NCBI GenBank assembly: GCA_041395905.1
Contig: JAWKZP010000003.1
Span: 186,001 to 250,000 of the forward strand
Direction: 5' to 3'
Length of the DNA: 64,000 bases
DNA from: UBA7803 sp041395905
GTDB taxonomy: Bacteria > Pseudomonadota > Gammaproteobacteria > Pseudomonadales > Azotimanducaceae
Each line of letters begins with the position of its first letter. The first letter of the stretch is position 1. The notes under the pieces are model-generated. The model ran no database searches. It saw only the letters and a list, made by a program, of their open reading frames with translations, and was not told the origin of the DNA. Made by a program: the position numbers and the translations under genes. Shown here in pieces: positions 18,206 through 27,046 of the stretch.

Positions 18206-19708
18206 TCACCATTCCTTCCGCGTCGCGTTGACCCCGTCCAGCGGATAGATCGGGCGCCTTACCTTCTCGAAGCGCAGCTCGCCGTAGTCCGACGTGCATA
18301 CCCCGCGCCCTGCGCACTCGACCAGCGCCTTCGCCATGTCGCGGAACCCGACGCGATAGTGGATGCGGCTCTTCAGAATCACGTAGCGCCTCGTGGTCGG
18401 TTCGATTCCCAGCGAGCGCAGGCAGCCGGGATCGAACGGCTCGAGGTGGCGCGAGATCACGACGATGTCGAGGCCATCGACGCGCAGCACGCCGCACCTG
18501 CCCATGCTCATCGTCAGACCGCGGGACATGGCGACGGTGGCGGGGAAGCTGCCCTCGGAGAGCAGGCGTACCTGGCCGGTGACCACGACAGGCGCGCTCT
18601 GCTCGCGCAGCGCCGGCATGTGCAGCTTGCCGCCCAGAGACAGGGTCACCTCGTTTCCGACCCCGGCTGCCGCCATGGCCGCAACGGCCGCCGGATCGTA
18701 AATCGCAAAGAAGGCCGCATCCTGGAGCTGCCGCGCCAGCACCGCCGCGAGCACTTCCGTGGTGTCCATGGTGCCGCCGGAGGCGGTGTTGTCATAGTGA
18801 TCGAGCAGCACCACCGGTCCGTCGCCAGGTGCGGCGGCGATACTTTCTGCCCGCGCCAGCGACTGTTCCAGCGGCTCCACCTCGTAGACGAAGGCCGCCC
18901 GGTCCGCCCAGGCCTGATCGAGCAGCTCGTCGCGCAGCGCTTCGCCGGCGGCGGGGTCCGCATCGGCGACGGTCACCACGGACAGGCCGGCATCGTAGAT
19001 ATCCGCGTGGGGAAAGCCCGTGAAGAGGCTCACGGCCAGCGCCTGGGACTGCTCCATCTGCCGCACCCGCGCCTGCAGCTCGCGGTTGGGGAAGTCGTCG
19101 GTACCCTGGCGCATCACGTGCGGCAGCATGGGCGCGTGACCCCAGGCCATCACCGGCCGTACCTTGCCTTCCATGGCGTCGAACAGTATCTGCGCTGCCC
19201 GCACGGCCGTGTTGTCCATGTCCACGTGCGGATAGGTGTGGTAACCACAGATCACCGTGGCGCGACTGACCATCGCGTCGGTCAGATTGGCGTGCATGTC
19301 GAGACTGACGGCGATGGGCACGTCGGGGGCAACCGCACGGATGCGTCTGAGCAGCTCACCTTCGCCGTCGTCGAAGCTGCGCGTCACCATGGCGCCATGC
19401 AGATCCAGAAGCATGGCGTCGCAATCTGACGCCGCCGCGACGATCCGCTGGCACATGAATTCGAACGCATCGTCTTCCACCGGTCCGCTCGGCGCGGCAC
19501 CCGCCGCGATGGGGATCACCACCTCCGCGCCGCGGGCTTCGCACACCTGCAGAAAACCGCCCAGGCAGCTGGCCGTGCCACGGAAGATGCGCTGCGCATC
19601 GGCACCCGCCGGCGGCTCGCTGCCACCGCGCGAAAACCGGGCCAGATCTGTGACCACGGGTGAGAAGGTGTTGGTTTCGTGGCTCATCATGGCGACCACT
19701 ACGCGCAT
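18206..19708 (-). CDS. M81 family metallopeptidase (MlrC-like)
   Basis: A 500-residue protein of the M81/MlrC family, named after the enzyme that cleaves linearised microcystin; most members act on other, unknown peptides or amides. Recognisable parts are MMSHETNTFSPV at the N-terminus, MLLDLHGAMVT, SLDMHANLTDAM, CGYHTYPHVDMDNT, LLDHYDNTASGGTMDTTEV and the C-terminal ILKSRIHYRVGF. The ATG at 19708 follows AAGGGGAGCAACAGCC. It is transcribed in the same direction as the DUF2461 gene 42 bases upstream. Confidence 0.9.
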   Translation of the reverse strand: MRVVVAMMSHETNTFSPVVTDLARFSRGGSEPPAGADAQRIFRGTASCLGGFLQVCEARGAEVVIPIAAGAAPSGPVEDDAFEFMCQRIVAAASDCDAMLLDLHGAMVTRSFDDGEGELLRRIRAVAPDVPIAVSLDMHANLTDAMVSRATVICGYHTYPHVDMDNTAVRAAQILFDAMEGKVRPVMAWGHAPMLPHVMRQGTDDFPNRELQARVRQMEQSQALAVSLFTGFPHADIYDAGLSVVTVADADPAAGEALRDELLDQAWADRAAFVYEVEPLEQSLARAESIAAAPGDGPVVLLDHYDNTASGGTMDTTEVLAAVLARQLQDAAFFAIYDPAAVAAMAAAGVGNEVTLSLGGKLHMPALREQSAPVVVTGQVRLLSEGSFPATVAMSRGLTMSMGRCGVLRVDGLDIVVISRHLEPFDPGCLRSLGIEPTTRRYVILKSRIHYRVGFRDMAKALVECAGRGVCTSDYGELRFEKVRRPIYPLDGVNATRKEW

Positions 19709-19750
19709 GGCTGTTGCTCCCCTTCGAAAAGCGCGCGCCAACGGCGCGGT

Positions 19751-20440
19751 TCAGTAAGCCACCTCGATGGCGTTGCAGAGAAACTGCATCAGCGGCGCAG
19801 CCGAGCGGAACGTCCGCGCTGCCAGATCCAGGAACCGGCGCTCGCTGATCGCCCCAGCGCTGAACTCGGCGATGGCGATGAAATCCTTGCGCTTGAGATC
19901 CTCCAGGTGCCGGTGATCCGGAGGATATCCGCGCGGCGGGCGTTTCAGGGCCTCACCGTCGAGCCGGTAGAGTCTGCGCAACGCGCGGTCCTCGCGCACC
20001 CGCTGCCATTCCTGCGGGCGGAACGCGATGCGGTCGCGGATCGCCGTGAGCGCCGCCGGATCCGGCCGCCACATACCGGCCCCGAAAAAGCAGCCATCGT
20101 TGGCGATGTGCACGTAAAAGCCCGGTGCGTGCACGTCCCGCCCCAGCTCGTGTCGGAACTGGATGCCGATATTGGTCTTGTAAGGCGTCTTGTCGCGGCC
20201 AAAGCGGGTGTCGCGGTGCACGCGCATGAGCGAGCCGCCGACCTTCTTCGGCAGCGCTTCGAAATGCTCCGAGATGCGCGCGAGCCTCGGCCCCATGGCT
20301 GCAATGAAATCCAGCGCCGGCTCGCGCACCAGCGCTTCATAGCGGTGCCGGTTTGCCTGAAACCAGTCCCTGTCGTTGTTTACCGCCAGCTCGTCGAGGT
20401 AGTCGAGCGTCTGGCGCGGAAAGCCCGCGAATTCAGCCAT
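19751..20440 (-). CDS. DUF2461/TIGR02453 family protein
   Basis: A 229-residue soluble protein of unknown function found widely in bacteria. Visible family segments: FLDELAVNND-like start (YLDELAVNNDRDWFQANRHR), SLMRVHRDTRFGRDKTPYKT and GFYVHIANDGCFFGAGMW. Start at ATG 20440. The spacing to the next minus-strand gene (51 bases from 20492) allows an operon with the membrane protein upstream. Confidence 0.88.
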   Translation of the reverse strand: MAEFAGFPRQTLDYLDELAVNNDRDWFQANRHRYEALVREPALDFIAAMGPRLARISEHFEALPKKVGGSLMRVHRDTRFGRDKTPYKTNIGIQFRHELGRDVHAPGFYVHIANDGCFFGAGMWRPDPAALTAIRDRIAFRPQEWQRVREDRALRRLYRLDGEALKRPPRGYPPDHRHLEDLKRKDFIAIAEFSAGAISERRFLDLAARTFRSAAPLMQFLCNAIEVAY

Positions 20441-20491
20441 CGTGCCCCCAACCGGACGGCCGCGGCAGGCGGCCGCTCCACGCGACCGCCG

Positions 20492-21304
20492 TCAGGCGGC
20501 GTCTTCCTGCAGAACGTCCATTGCCGAACGCGCCGGCCCGGGGCCGTCCTCGATCAGGGTGGTCCGCCCCGCAGTCACCTCCATTATGGTGCGGTACAGG
20601 TGCCCATGGGCAGAGCCCGCTACCACCGCGTCCACCAGCAGCCCGCTGGCGTCGTTGTCCCGAGCAGCCTCGAGCAACGCTTCGAAGGTGGTCACGAAGC
20701 GCTCCGTGTAGCGCCGTCGCGCAGGGCCGCCGTAGAAGATCTTGCCGACGTCGGGGCGCCGCCCGGTGCCGCCATAGCAAAGCTCCAGCAGTCGGCGCGA
20801 GAACATGCCCGAATCGCCCTCGCTGACCCGGGTCCAGAGATCGCTGCGCTCCTCCGCCGAAATCCGCTGCCCGGGGCGCTGGTTGGCCAGAAACAGCAGG
20901 CCCGCGGTGACGCCGAGCTGATCGTTGACGAGCTCGGTGAGCCGCAGGAAGCTGGCCTGACGGGTGTGCCGCTCACTCGAGGCCAGCGCCGCCGCCTGCT
21001 GCGCCGCATGCGCGCCGGCACGCTTCATCTCCTCGTACTGCAGCTCGATGTTGTGGTTGTTCTCCTGCAGGGCCTTGTGCTGCAGAAAGTAGCCGATGAC
21101 GAGCCATAGAAACGCCAGTGGCGCAAAAGCGCCCTCAAGAAAACTTCCCTGATTTTCAATAGGTTGTGTCGTGAAGTTCGACCAACCAACATCCACTAGA
21201 ATGTGGTGCATGCCATACAGCAGATAGGCTGCAGTCAGGGCCATGCCCAGCCAGATGCGCCAGTCCACCGGTTTGCCCGACCGTTTTCCACGCTGCGAGA
21301 TCAT
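20492..21304 (-). CDS. Hypothetical membrane protein with coiled coil
   Basis: 270 residues, not recognised. Two transmembrane helices are visible near the N-terminus (about residues 16-38 and 60-80), followed by a charged, probably coiled-coil stretch (ALQENNHNIELQYEEMKRAG) and a cytosolic helical domain to the end. The topology resembles small membrane-anchored sensors with a helical output. The ATG at 21304 (MISQRGKRSG) is the first sensible start. It lies between the BVMO stop and the DUF2461 gene on the same strand. Confidence 0.7.
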   Translation of the reverse strand: MISQRGKRSGKPVDWRIWLGMALTAAYLLYGMHHILVDVGWSNFTTQPIENQGSFLEGAFAPLAFLWLVIGYFLQHKALQENNHNIELQYEEMKRAGAHAAQQAAALASSERHTRQASFLRLTELVNDQLGVTAGLLFLANQRPGQRISAEERSDLWTRVSEGDSGMFSRRLLELCYGGTGRRPDVGKIFYGGPARRRYTERFVTTFEALLEAARDNDASGLLVDAVVAGSAHGHLYRTIMEVTAGRTTLIEDGPGPARSAMDVLQEDAA

Positions 21305-21404
21305 GACAGGCCTCTGCGTCCGTGCTGCGAATTCGCACTGTTGTGCGGCGCAGCAATTGTAGCAGATCCGTACCCCTTCGAGACCATCCGGATCGCGGTC
21401 GCGC

Positions 21405-23018
21405 TCACCCTGCCAGGGCAAAGCCCTCGTAGCCGGCCGCAGCCACCTGCTCGCACTTCTCCACGTAGGGCGGGAACCCCAGGTACGGCATGAACACGCG
21501 GGGCTTTCCCGGTACGTTGGCACCCAGGTACCAGGAGTTGCAGCTCGGATAGAGCGTCGCAGCGGCCACCTCGTTGACGTGGGCAACCCAGGACTCCTGG
21601 GCTTCGGGCTGCGCCTCGATGGTCCGGTACTGATGGGCACCGAGGTAATCGATGCAGCGCGCGACGTAGTCCACATGCTGCTCGATGGACGGCAGCATGT
21701 TGGTGAGCACCGAAGGGCTGCCCGGCCCGGTGATCATGAACAGGTTGGGGAAGCCCGCGGTTGCAAGCCCCAGGTAGGTCTTCGGGCCCTCCGCCCAGGC
21801 CTCGTTCAGGCTGCGACCGCCCCGGCCGCGGATGTCGATGCGGGCCAGCGCACCCGTCATGGCATCGAAGCCGGTCGCGAACACGATGGCATCGAATTCG
21901 TACTCCACATCGCCGACGCGCAGACCGGCCGCCGTCAGGCGCTCTACCGGCGTCCCGCTCACGTCCACCAGCTTCACGTTGGCGCGATTGAACGTCTCGT
22001 AGTAGTCGGTGTCCACGCACAGCCGCTTGCAGCCCACCACGGTGCGAGGCGCCAGCAGCTCGGCCGTGGCAGGATCATCGACGATCTCGCGGATTTTGCC
22101 GCGGATGAACTCAGCCGCGGTCTCGTTGGCCCGCTGGTCGAAAATCAGATCCGCGAACGCAGCCAGAAACGGCAGGCCGCCCTGCGCCCAGCGATCTTCG
22201 TACTCACGGATACGCTCCTCGTCCGACACGTCCAGCGCCGACTTCTCGTTGTAGCGGAAATCCGCGCCGAACGCCGTCTCACGATTGTGCTGGCGGAACT
22301 CGGAGTAACGGGCTTTCACGTCCGCCTCGTAGCCCGCATCCAGCGGTGCGTTGCGGGCAGGGATCGAGTAATTGGGCGTGCGCTGGAACACGGTGAGCTG
22401 TCGCGCCTGCCTGGCGATCAGCGGAATCGACTGGATGGCGGACGATCCGGTGCCGATTACGGCGACCCGCTTGCCCGTGAAGTCCACGCCCTCGTGCGGC
22501 CAGTGGCCGGTATGGTAGAGCGCACCGCGGAAGGTCTCGATACCGGGAAACTCCGGCATGTTGGGCACGGACAGGCAGCCGGTGGCCATGATGCAGAATC
22601 GGGCCGTGACCGCATCGCCCTTGTCGGTGGCCACGTCCCAGCGTCCGGCCTGCTCGTCGAAGCACGCCCTGGTGACACGGGTGTCCAGCTGAATGTCGCG
22701 GCGCAGGTCGAAGCGGTCGGCAACGTGGTTGATGTACTTCAGTATCTCGGGCTGGGTCGCGTAGCGCTCGCTCCAGCGCCACTCCTGCTGCAGCTCGTCG
22801 GAGAACTGGTAGGAATACTCCATGCTGACGATGTCGCAGCGCGCACCCGGGTAGCGGTTCCAGAACCAGGTGCCGCCGATGCCGCTGCCGGACTCGAACA
22901 CGCGCGCGCTGAGCCCGAGCTGACGCAGGCGATGAAGCATGTAGAGCCCGGCGAATCCGGCACCGACCACCACGGCATCGTAAGTGGCACTGTGCTGCTG
23001 TGTCTGGGTCGCGGTCAT
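21405..23018 (-). CDS. Flavin-binding Baeyer-Villiger-type monooxygenase
   Basis: A 537-residue class B flavoprotein monooxygenase inserting oxygen next to a carbonyl using NADPH and FAD. It has two Rossmann motifs (GAGFAG at 19-24 and GTGSSA at 189-194) with the BVMO fingerprint FRGALYHTGHWP between them at 163-174. The FAD-contacting GGTWFWNRYPGARCD near 48-62 is that of cyclohexanone-type enzymes, and the length matches. The ATG at 23018 diverges from the MDR reductase gene across 177 bases. The substrate could be a cyclic ketone, a terpenoid or a steroid ketone. Confidence 0.93.
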   Translation of the reverse strand: MTATQTQQHSATYDAVVVGAGFAGLYMLHRLRQLGLSARVFESGSGIGGTWFWNRYPGARCDIVSMEYSYQFSDELQQEWRWSERYATQPEILKYINHVADRFDLRRDIQLDTRVTRACFDEQAGRWDVATDKGDAVTARFCIMATGCLSVPNMPEFPGIETFRGALYHTGHWPHEGVDFTGKRVAVIGTGSSAIQSIPLIARQARQLTVFQRTPNYSIPARNAPLDAGYEADVKARYSEFRQHNRETAFGADFRYNEKSALDVSDEERIREYEDRWAQGGLPFLAAFADLIFDQRANETAAEFIRGKIREIVDDPATAELLAPRTVVGCKRLCVDTDYYETFNRANVKLVDVSGTPVERLTAAGLRVGDVEYEFDAIVFATGFDAMTGALARIDIRGRGGRSLNEAWAEGPKTYLGLATAGFPNLFMITGPGSPSVLTNMLPSIEQHVDYVARCIDYLGAHQYRTIEAQPEAQESWVAHVNEVAAATLYPSCNSWYLGANVPGKPRVFMPYLGFPPYVEKCEQVAAAGYEGFALAG

Positions 23019-23195
23019 GAGTCTCCCCTCTCTGCTTCGTTCGCGATGCAGTGCAGTTTGCCGCCGGCAGCGCTGCGCGTCGACCTCTCGAGAGAGAACC
23101 GGGCCGGCGTCGTGAGGCGGGCGCCTGCGCAACTGTCGTCTCCCGGCGCCAGCTGTGCGACCATCCGGCGCTGCGCCGATAGTCCGGGAGAGAGC

Positions 23196-24194
23196 ATGGA
23201 CAACCGCCAGATACTCATCGTCGAGATGCCGACCGACAAGCTCGGCAGCGAGCACTTCCGCCTGCAGACGACCCAGGTACCCGAGCCCGGCCCCGGCGAG
23301 GTTCTGTGCCGCACGCTGTATCTGTCGCTCGATCCGGCCAACCGGGCCTGGATGCAGGGCGCCACCTACCGCAGCGCGCTCCAGCCTGGACAGGTGATGA
23401 GCGGTTTCACCCTGGCTGAAGTGGTGCGCTCCAACGACGCGCGATTCGCCCCGGGCGATCTGGTGGAAGGCGACGGCGGCTGGCAGGAATACTTCGTCAA
23501 ACCGGGCAAGGCGCTGGCGCGTCGTGACCGGCGTGAGCCGCTCAGCCATCTGATGAGCGTGCTCGGCGTCACCGGCCGAACGGCCCACTACGGCATGGCC
23601 GGCATCGGCAAGCCGCAACCGGGAGAAACCGTGGTCGTGTCCGCCGCAGCCGGCGCCACCGGCTCCGTCGCCGGACAGATCGCGCGCCTGCGCGGTGCCC
23701 GCGTGGTGGGCATTGCAGGCGGCGCGGAGAAATGCCGCCGACTGGTGGATGAGTTCGGCTTCGACGCCGCCGTGGACTACAAGAACGAGAACCTGTTTCA
23801 GGCGCTGAAAAGCGCGTGCCCGGACGGCATCGATCTGTACTTCGACAACGTCGGCGGCCAGACGCTGGAGGCGGCTCTGTTCCGCATGAAGGTGCACGGC
23901 CGCATCGTCTGCTGCGGGGTGGTCTCACAGTACGACACGGGCAATCCGGCGCCGGGGCCGCGCGGCGTACCGGGGCTTCTGGTCACCAAGCGCCTCACGA
24001 TGACGGGATTTCTCGTCGGCGATGATCCGGCGCTCAGCGCCGCCGCCGACCGGGAGCTCGAGCAGTGGCTCGATGCCGGTCAGCTGAAGGTTGCCGAGGA
24101 TGTGCTCGAGGGCCTGGAAAGCGCGCCCGCCGGACTGGTGGGGCTGCTGGCCGGCGGGAACTTCGGCAAGCGCATGGTGCGCGTGGCCACCTGA
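23196..24194 (+). CDS. NADP-dependent oxidoreductase, MDR superfamily (leukotriene B4 12-hydroxydehydrogenase/YncB-like)
   Basis: A 332-residue zinc-independent medium-chain reductase of the CurA/prostaglandin reductase group, reducing enones or alkenals with NADPH. Marks are YLSLDPANRAWM near residue 43, the nucleotide-binding AAAGATGSVAGQIA near 150, YFDNVGGQTLEAAL and the closing GGNFGKRMVRV. The ATG at 23196 follows CCGGGAGAGAGC. It is divergent from the Baeyer-Villiger monooxygenase, so both may handle the same cyclic substrate. Confidence 0.9.
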   Translation: MDNRQILIVEMPTDKLGSEHFRLQTTQVPEPGPGEVLCRTLYLSLDPANRAWMQGATYRSALQPGQVMSGFTLAEVVRSNDARFAPGDLVEGDGGWQEYFVKPGKALARRDRREPLSHLMSVLGVTGRTAHYGMAGIGKPQPGETVVVSAAAGATGSVAGQIARLRGARVVGIAGGAEKCRRLVDEFGFDAAVDYKNENLFQALKSACPDGIDLYFDNVGGQTLEAALFRMKVHGRIVCCGVVSQYDTGNPAPGPRGVPGLLVTKRLTMTGFLVGDDPALSAAADRELEQWLDAGQLKVAEDVLEGLESAPAGLVGLLAGGNFGKRMVRVAT

Positions 24195-24246
24195 CGTGCG
24201 TGTCCCGGCCCGTCGCCGACGGCCCGGAACGCCACCCACCTGCCCG

Positions 24247-24281
24247 CCGCCCGGCAGCGCGTCGCTGGCGCTCCCGGGCGG
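24247..24281. terminator. GC-rich two-step hairpin between convergent genes
   Basis: CCGCCCGG and CCGGGCGG pair perfectly around an inner CAGCG/CGCTG hairpin. The structure lies in the 92-base gap where the MDR reductase (+) and the HisC-like aminotransferase (-) converge. There is no T-tract on either side, so a terminator role is an inference. Confidence 0.4.
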
Positions 24282-24286
24282 ATCCC

Positions 24287-25385
24287 TCAGGCCGTGTAGA
24301 CCTCGTGGAATACGCGCCCGAACACCTCGAGATCCTCGAGCTTGCCCATGCTGACCCGCGACCAGGTGTCGTAGGGTTTGTAGGCACCCCGGATCCGCAC
24401 CCCGCGCTCCAGCATCTGTCTGGCAAACTCGGTGGCATCGCGGCGGATGTCCGCGTACACGAAATTCGTCTGTGACGGCAGCACACGCAGCCCGTGGCGC
24501 TCGAACACGTCGGTCACCATGGCGCGGCCCTCGAGTATCTTCGCGCGCGAGAACGTGATGAACGGCTCGTCCGTGTAGCTCGCGAGCGCGGCTGCGATAC
24601 CGACCCCGTTGGGCCAGGACATGACGTGGTCAGCGACGCGGGTCGCCAGATCCGGCCGTGCCATCACGTAGCCGATCCGCAGACCCGCCAGACCGAAAAT
24701 CTTCGAGAAGGTGCGCATGACGATGACGTTCTCCCCCGCCCGCACCAGGTCGACCATCGAGGTGAACTCCGGGCGGTCGGTGAGCTCGTTGTAGGCTTCG
24801 TCCACCAGCACCGTGGCACGCTTGCCCACCGTGCGGCAGAACGCACGCAGCTCATCGCCATCGATGGCAATGCCCGTCGGGTTGTTGGGGTTGCACACGT
24901 ACACCAGCGAAACGCTGTCGTCGACGGCTGCCGCCATGGCCTCGAGGTCGGTGCTCATGTCGTCTTTGAGCGCAACCGGCACCAGCTCGGTGCCGAGCTT
25001 CTCGGCATATCTCAGGTGCGGCGTGTAGGTCAGCGCCGGCACAACCACCCTGCCCTGCTTGCCCCAGGCCACCGTGGCCGCGCACAGCGCTTCGTTGGAG
25101 CCGGAGCTCAGCACCATGTGCTCCAGACTCAGTCCGTGCCGCTCGGCGATCACCCCGAGCAGTTCCTCGGCGATGGGGCCCGGGTAGTAGGCGCCCCGGG
25201 CGCTCGCCTCTGCGGCGGCCGCGAGCGCTTTCGGACTCGGCCCGTAAGGATTCTCGTTGGCGCTGAGGCGCACGACGCCCGGCAGCGGGCGCAGCTCTTG
25301 CGCGTGTCGCCGGCGCCACCGCCAGCGCGGCGGTGCCGGCGATGAGGCCACCCAGCACCGTCCGTCGAGTCATCTGCACAGCCAC
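24287..25385 (-). CDS. Tat-exported HisC-like PLP aminotransferase (frameshift in signal region)
   Basis: A class I/II fold aminotransferase: RLSANENPYGPSPKAL near the N-terminus, YVCNPNNPTG, LVDEAYNELTDRP and the PLP-lysine segment RTFSKIFGLAGLRIGY. The N-terminus lies in another frame: from GTG 25385 (after GGAGGGGAAC) it reads VAVQMTRRTVLGG followed by a hydrophobic stretch ending AVAPA, a twin-arginine signal. The two parts meet near 25305-25310, where an extra base (or two missing ones) breaks the frame; joined, they give an APA-HAQE cleavage region. HisC-like enzymes with Tat signals occur in other gammaproteobacteria. Its periplasmic substrate is unknown. If not frameshifted, translation from 25351 would give an unlikely Arg/Trp-rich start. 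Confidence 0.75.
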
Positions 25386-25563
25386 GTTCCCCTCCCTCGA
25401 TACCTGCAGCAACCGGCTGCGCTCAATCCTAAGGTCCTGTGCGCCGGTCGTCTAACGAAAATGGACCTGCCGCACAGTCCCGGCACGCTGATGCGAGCCG
25501 CCGGCTCCAGCTCCATATACTCGCCCATACGACTTGGGCTCGATCCACGAGCAGGGATGTTCG

Positions 25564-26304
25564 ATGCAACTCGCCAACCCGTTCGCCAACGCTTTCGGCA
25601 ACGCCCTCGGCAAGGGCGCGGGCCTGCACGCCATGCGCGCCCGCACCGCCGCCTACGCGCGTCAGATCGCGCTGGACCGTTGTCTGCGCAGGCTCGCCGG
25701 CGGTGATCCGGACACGCTGCCGGCGGGCCTCGTCACCGAGCTCTACGCCCACTGGGGCGATCCTCTCGACGAGCCTGGCGAAGGGTTTCTGCGCAGCTGT
25801 CTGGCAGAGCTGAAGCTGGCGGACGGGCCCGTGCTGCAATGCGGCGCCGGCGTGCTGACGCTGCTGCTGGGGGCCATCTGCGGCCGCGACGCAAAACGCC
25901 ACCTGTGGTGCTTCGAGCAGGACCCGCAGTGGAGCAACGTGATGCGTTCCTGGCTGACCCAGTACGAAATCGCCAACGCCCACGTGATCACGGCGCCGGC
26001 ACGCATGTATCCCACCTTCGTCTGGTATGCCATGGACCTCAACCGGGTGCCCAAAGGGTTGCGTCTGCTGCTGTGCGAGGGCTCGCGGGCGACCCCGCGC
26101 GGGGCAGTCGGCGCGCTGGAAATGCTCACCGATCACCTCGCACCCAACTGCACCGTGCTGGCCCGGCGTGTCACCAGCAAGGACGATCTGGCGTATCTGA
26201 AGGACTGGGCCGGCCGCCACGGCGCGGCGCTCGTGATGGTGGACAAGCGCGAAGGCTTCATCAAGCTGTCGCGGCGCGCCGGCGGCACGCACAAGCCCCA
26301 CTGA
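25564..26304 (+). CDS. Hypothetical protein with SAM-methyltransferase-like fold
   Basis: 246 residues, no family recognised with certainty. The middle resembles a class I methyltransferase core: VLQCGAGVLTLLLGAICG in the place of motif I, then HLWCFEQDPQWSNVM with an acidic residue where SAM ribose is usually bound, and AHVITAPARMYPTF. The FANAFGNALGKG start is unusually small-residue rich. The ATG at 25564 diverges from the Tat aminotransferase across 178 bases. The next gene begins 31 bases later on the same strand. Function unknown. Confidence 0.6.
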   Translation: MQLANPFANAFGNALGKGAGLHAMRARTAAYARQIALDRCLRRLAGGDPDTLPAGLVTELYAHWGDPLDEPGEGFLRSCLAELKLADGPVLQCGAGVLTLLLGAICGRDAKRHLWCFEQDPQWSNVMRSWLTQYEIANAHVITAPARMYPTFVWYAMDLNRVPKGLRLLLCEGSRATPRGAVGALEMLTDHLAPNCTVLARRVTSKDDLAYLKDWAGRHGAALVMVDKREGFIKLSRRAGGTHKPH

Positions 26305-26335
26305 CCGCCCTCTCTGCCGTGATAAACTCGCGGCC

Positions 26336-27043
26336 ATGAACACAGCAACCGAAACCCCGCGCGAGTACCGTCAGGCGCGATTCAGCCGTCCGCCCGGCGC
26401 CACCGAGATCCTGCTGGTGCGTCACGGCGAATCCCGCGCCGCCACGCCCGACGAGCCGTTTCCGCTGGTCGACGGCCACGGCGATCCTGAGCTGCACCCC
26501 AACGGGCAGGCCCAGGCGGAACGCGTCGGCGAGCGTCTACGCAAGCAGCCGATTGCCGCTGTCTACGTCTCGAATCTGCGTCGCACCCACGAGACGGCTG
26601 CGCCGCTGTGCCGCCATCTGGGTATCGACCCGATCATCGACCCGGATCTGCGCGAAGTGCACCTCGGCGAGTGGGAGGGCGGCATCCTGCGCGTCAAAGC
26701 CCACGCCAACGATCCGCTGTATCAGCGCATGCACGAGGAGCAGCGCTGGGACGTGATCCCCGGTGCGGAATCCCACGCAGCGTTGAACGCGCGCCTGACC
26801 CGCAGCATCGCCCGGATCGCCGCGAACCATCCGGACGCGCTGGTCGTGGCCGTGGTCCACGGCGGCGTGATCGGCCACATCCTGGCCCACGCCACCGGCG
26901 CCCAGCCGTTCGCCTTCAACGGCTGTGACAACGGCTCCATCAGCCAGATCGTGGTCGTCGGGCCGCGCATCCTGGTACGCCGCTTCAACGACACCTATCA
27001 CCTCTACGACGACGTCAGCGTCGCCGCGGGTCAGATGACCTGA
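26336..27043 (+). CDS. Histidine phosphatase family protein (phosphoglycerate mutase-like)
   Basis: A 235-residue branch-1 histidine phosphatase. The phosphohistidine motif LLVRHGES has its His at residue 30; a conserved Arg follows in SNLRRTHETA, a catalytic Glu in DLREVHLGEWEGG and the second His in VVAVVHGGV near 181. Cofactor-dependent mutases and broad phosphatases share these residues, so the substrate cannot be told. Its stop lies three bases before the CoA transferase start, indicating one transcript. Confidence 0.9.
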   Translation: MNTATETPREYRQARFSRPPGATEILLVRHGESRAATPDEPFPLVDGHGDPELHPNGQAQAERVGERLRKQPIAAVYVSNLRRTHETAAPLCRHLGIDPIIDPDLREVHLGEWEGGILRVKAHANDPLYQRMHEEQRWDVIPGAESHAALNARLTRSIARIAANHPDALVVAVVHGGVIGHILAHATGAQPFAFNGCDNGSISQIVVVGPRILVRRFNDTYHLYDDVSVAAGQMT

Positions 27044-27046
27044 AAG

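Noticed and set aside
21579..23195. Long N-terminal extension of the MDR reductase frame
   Set aside because: Runs antisense to the BVMO gene; the reductase family starts at the ATG 23196 with a good ribosome site.
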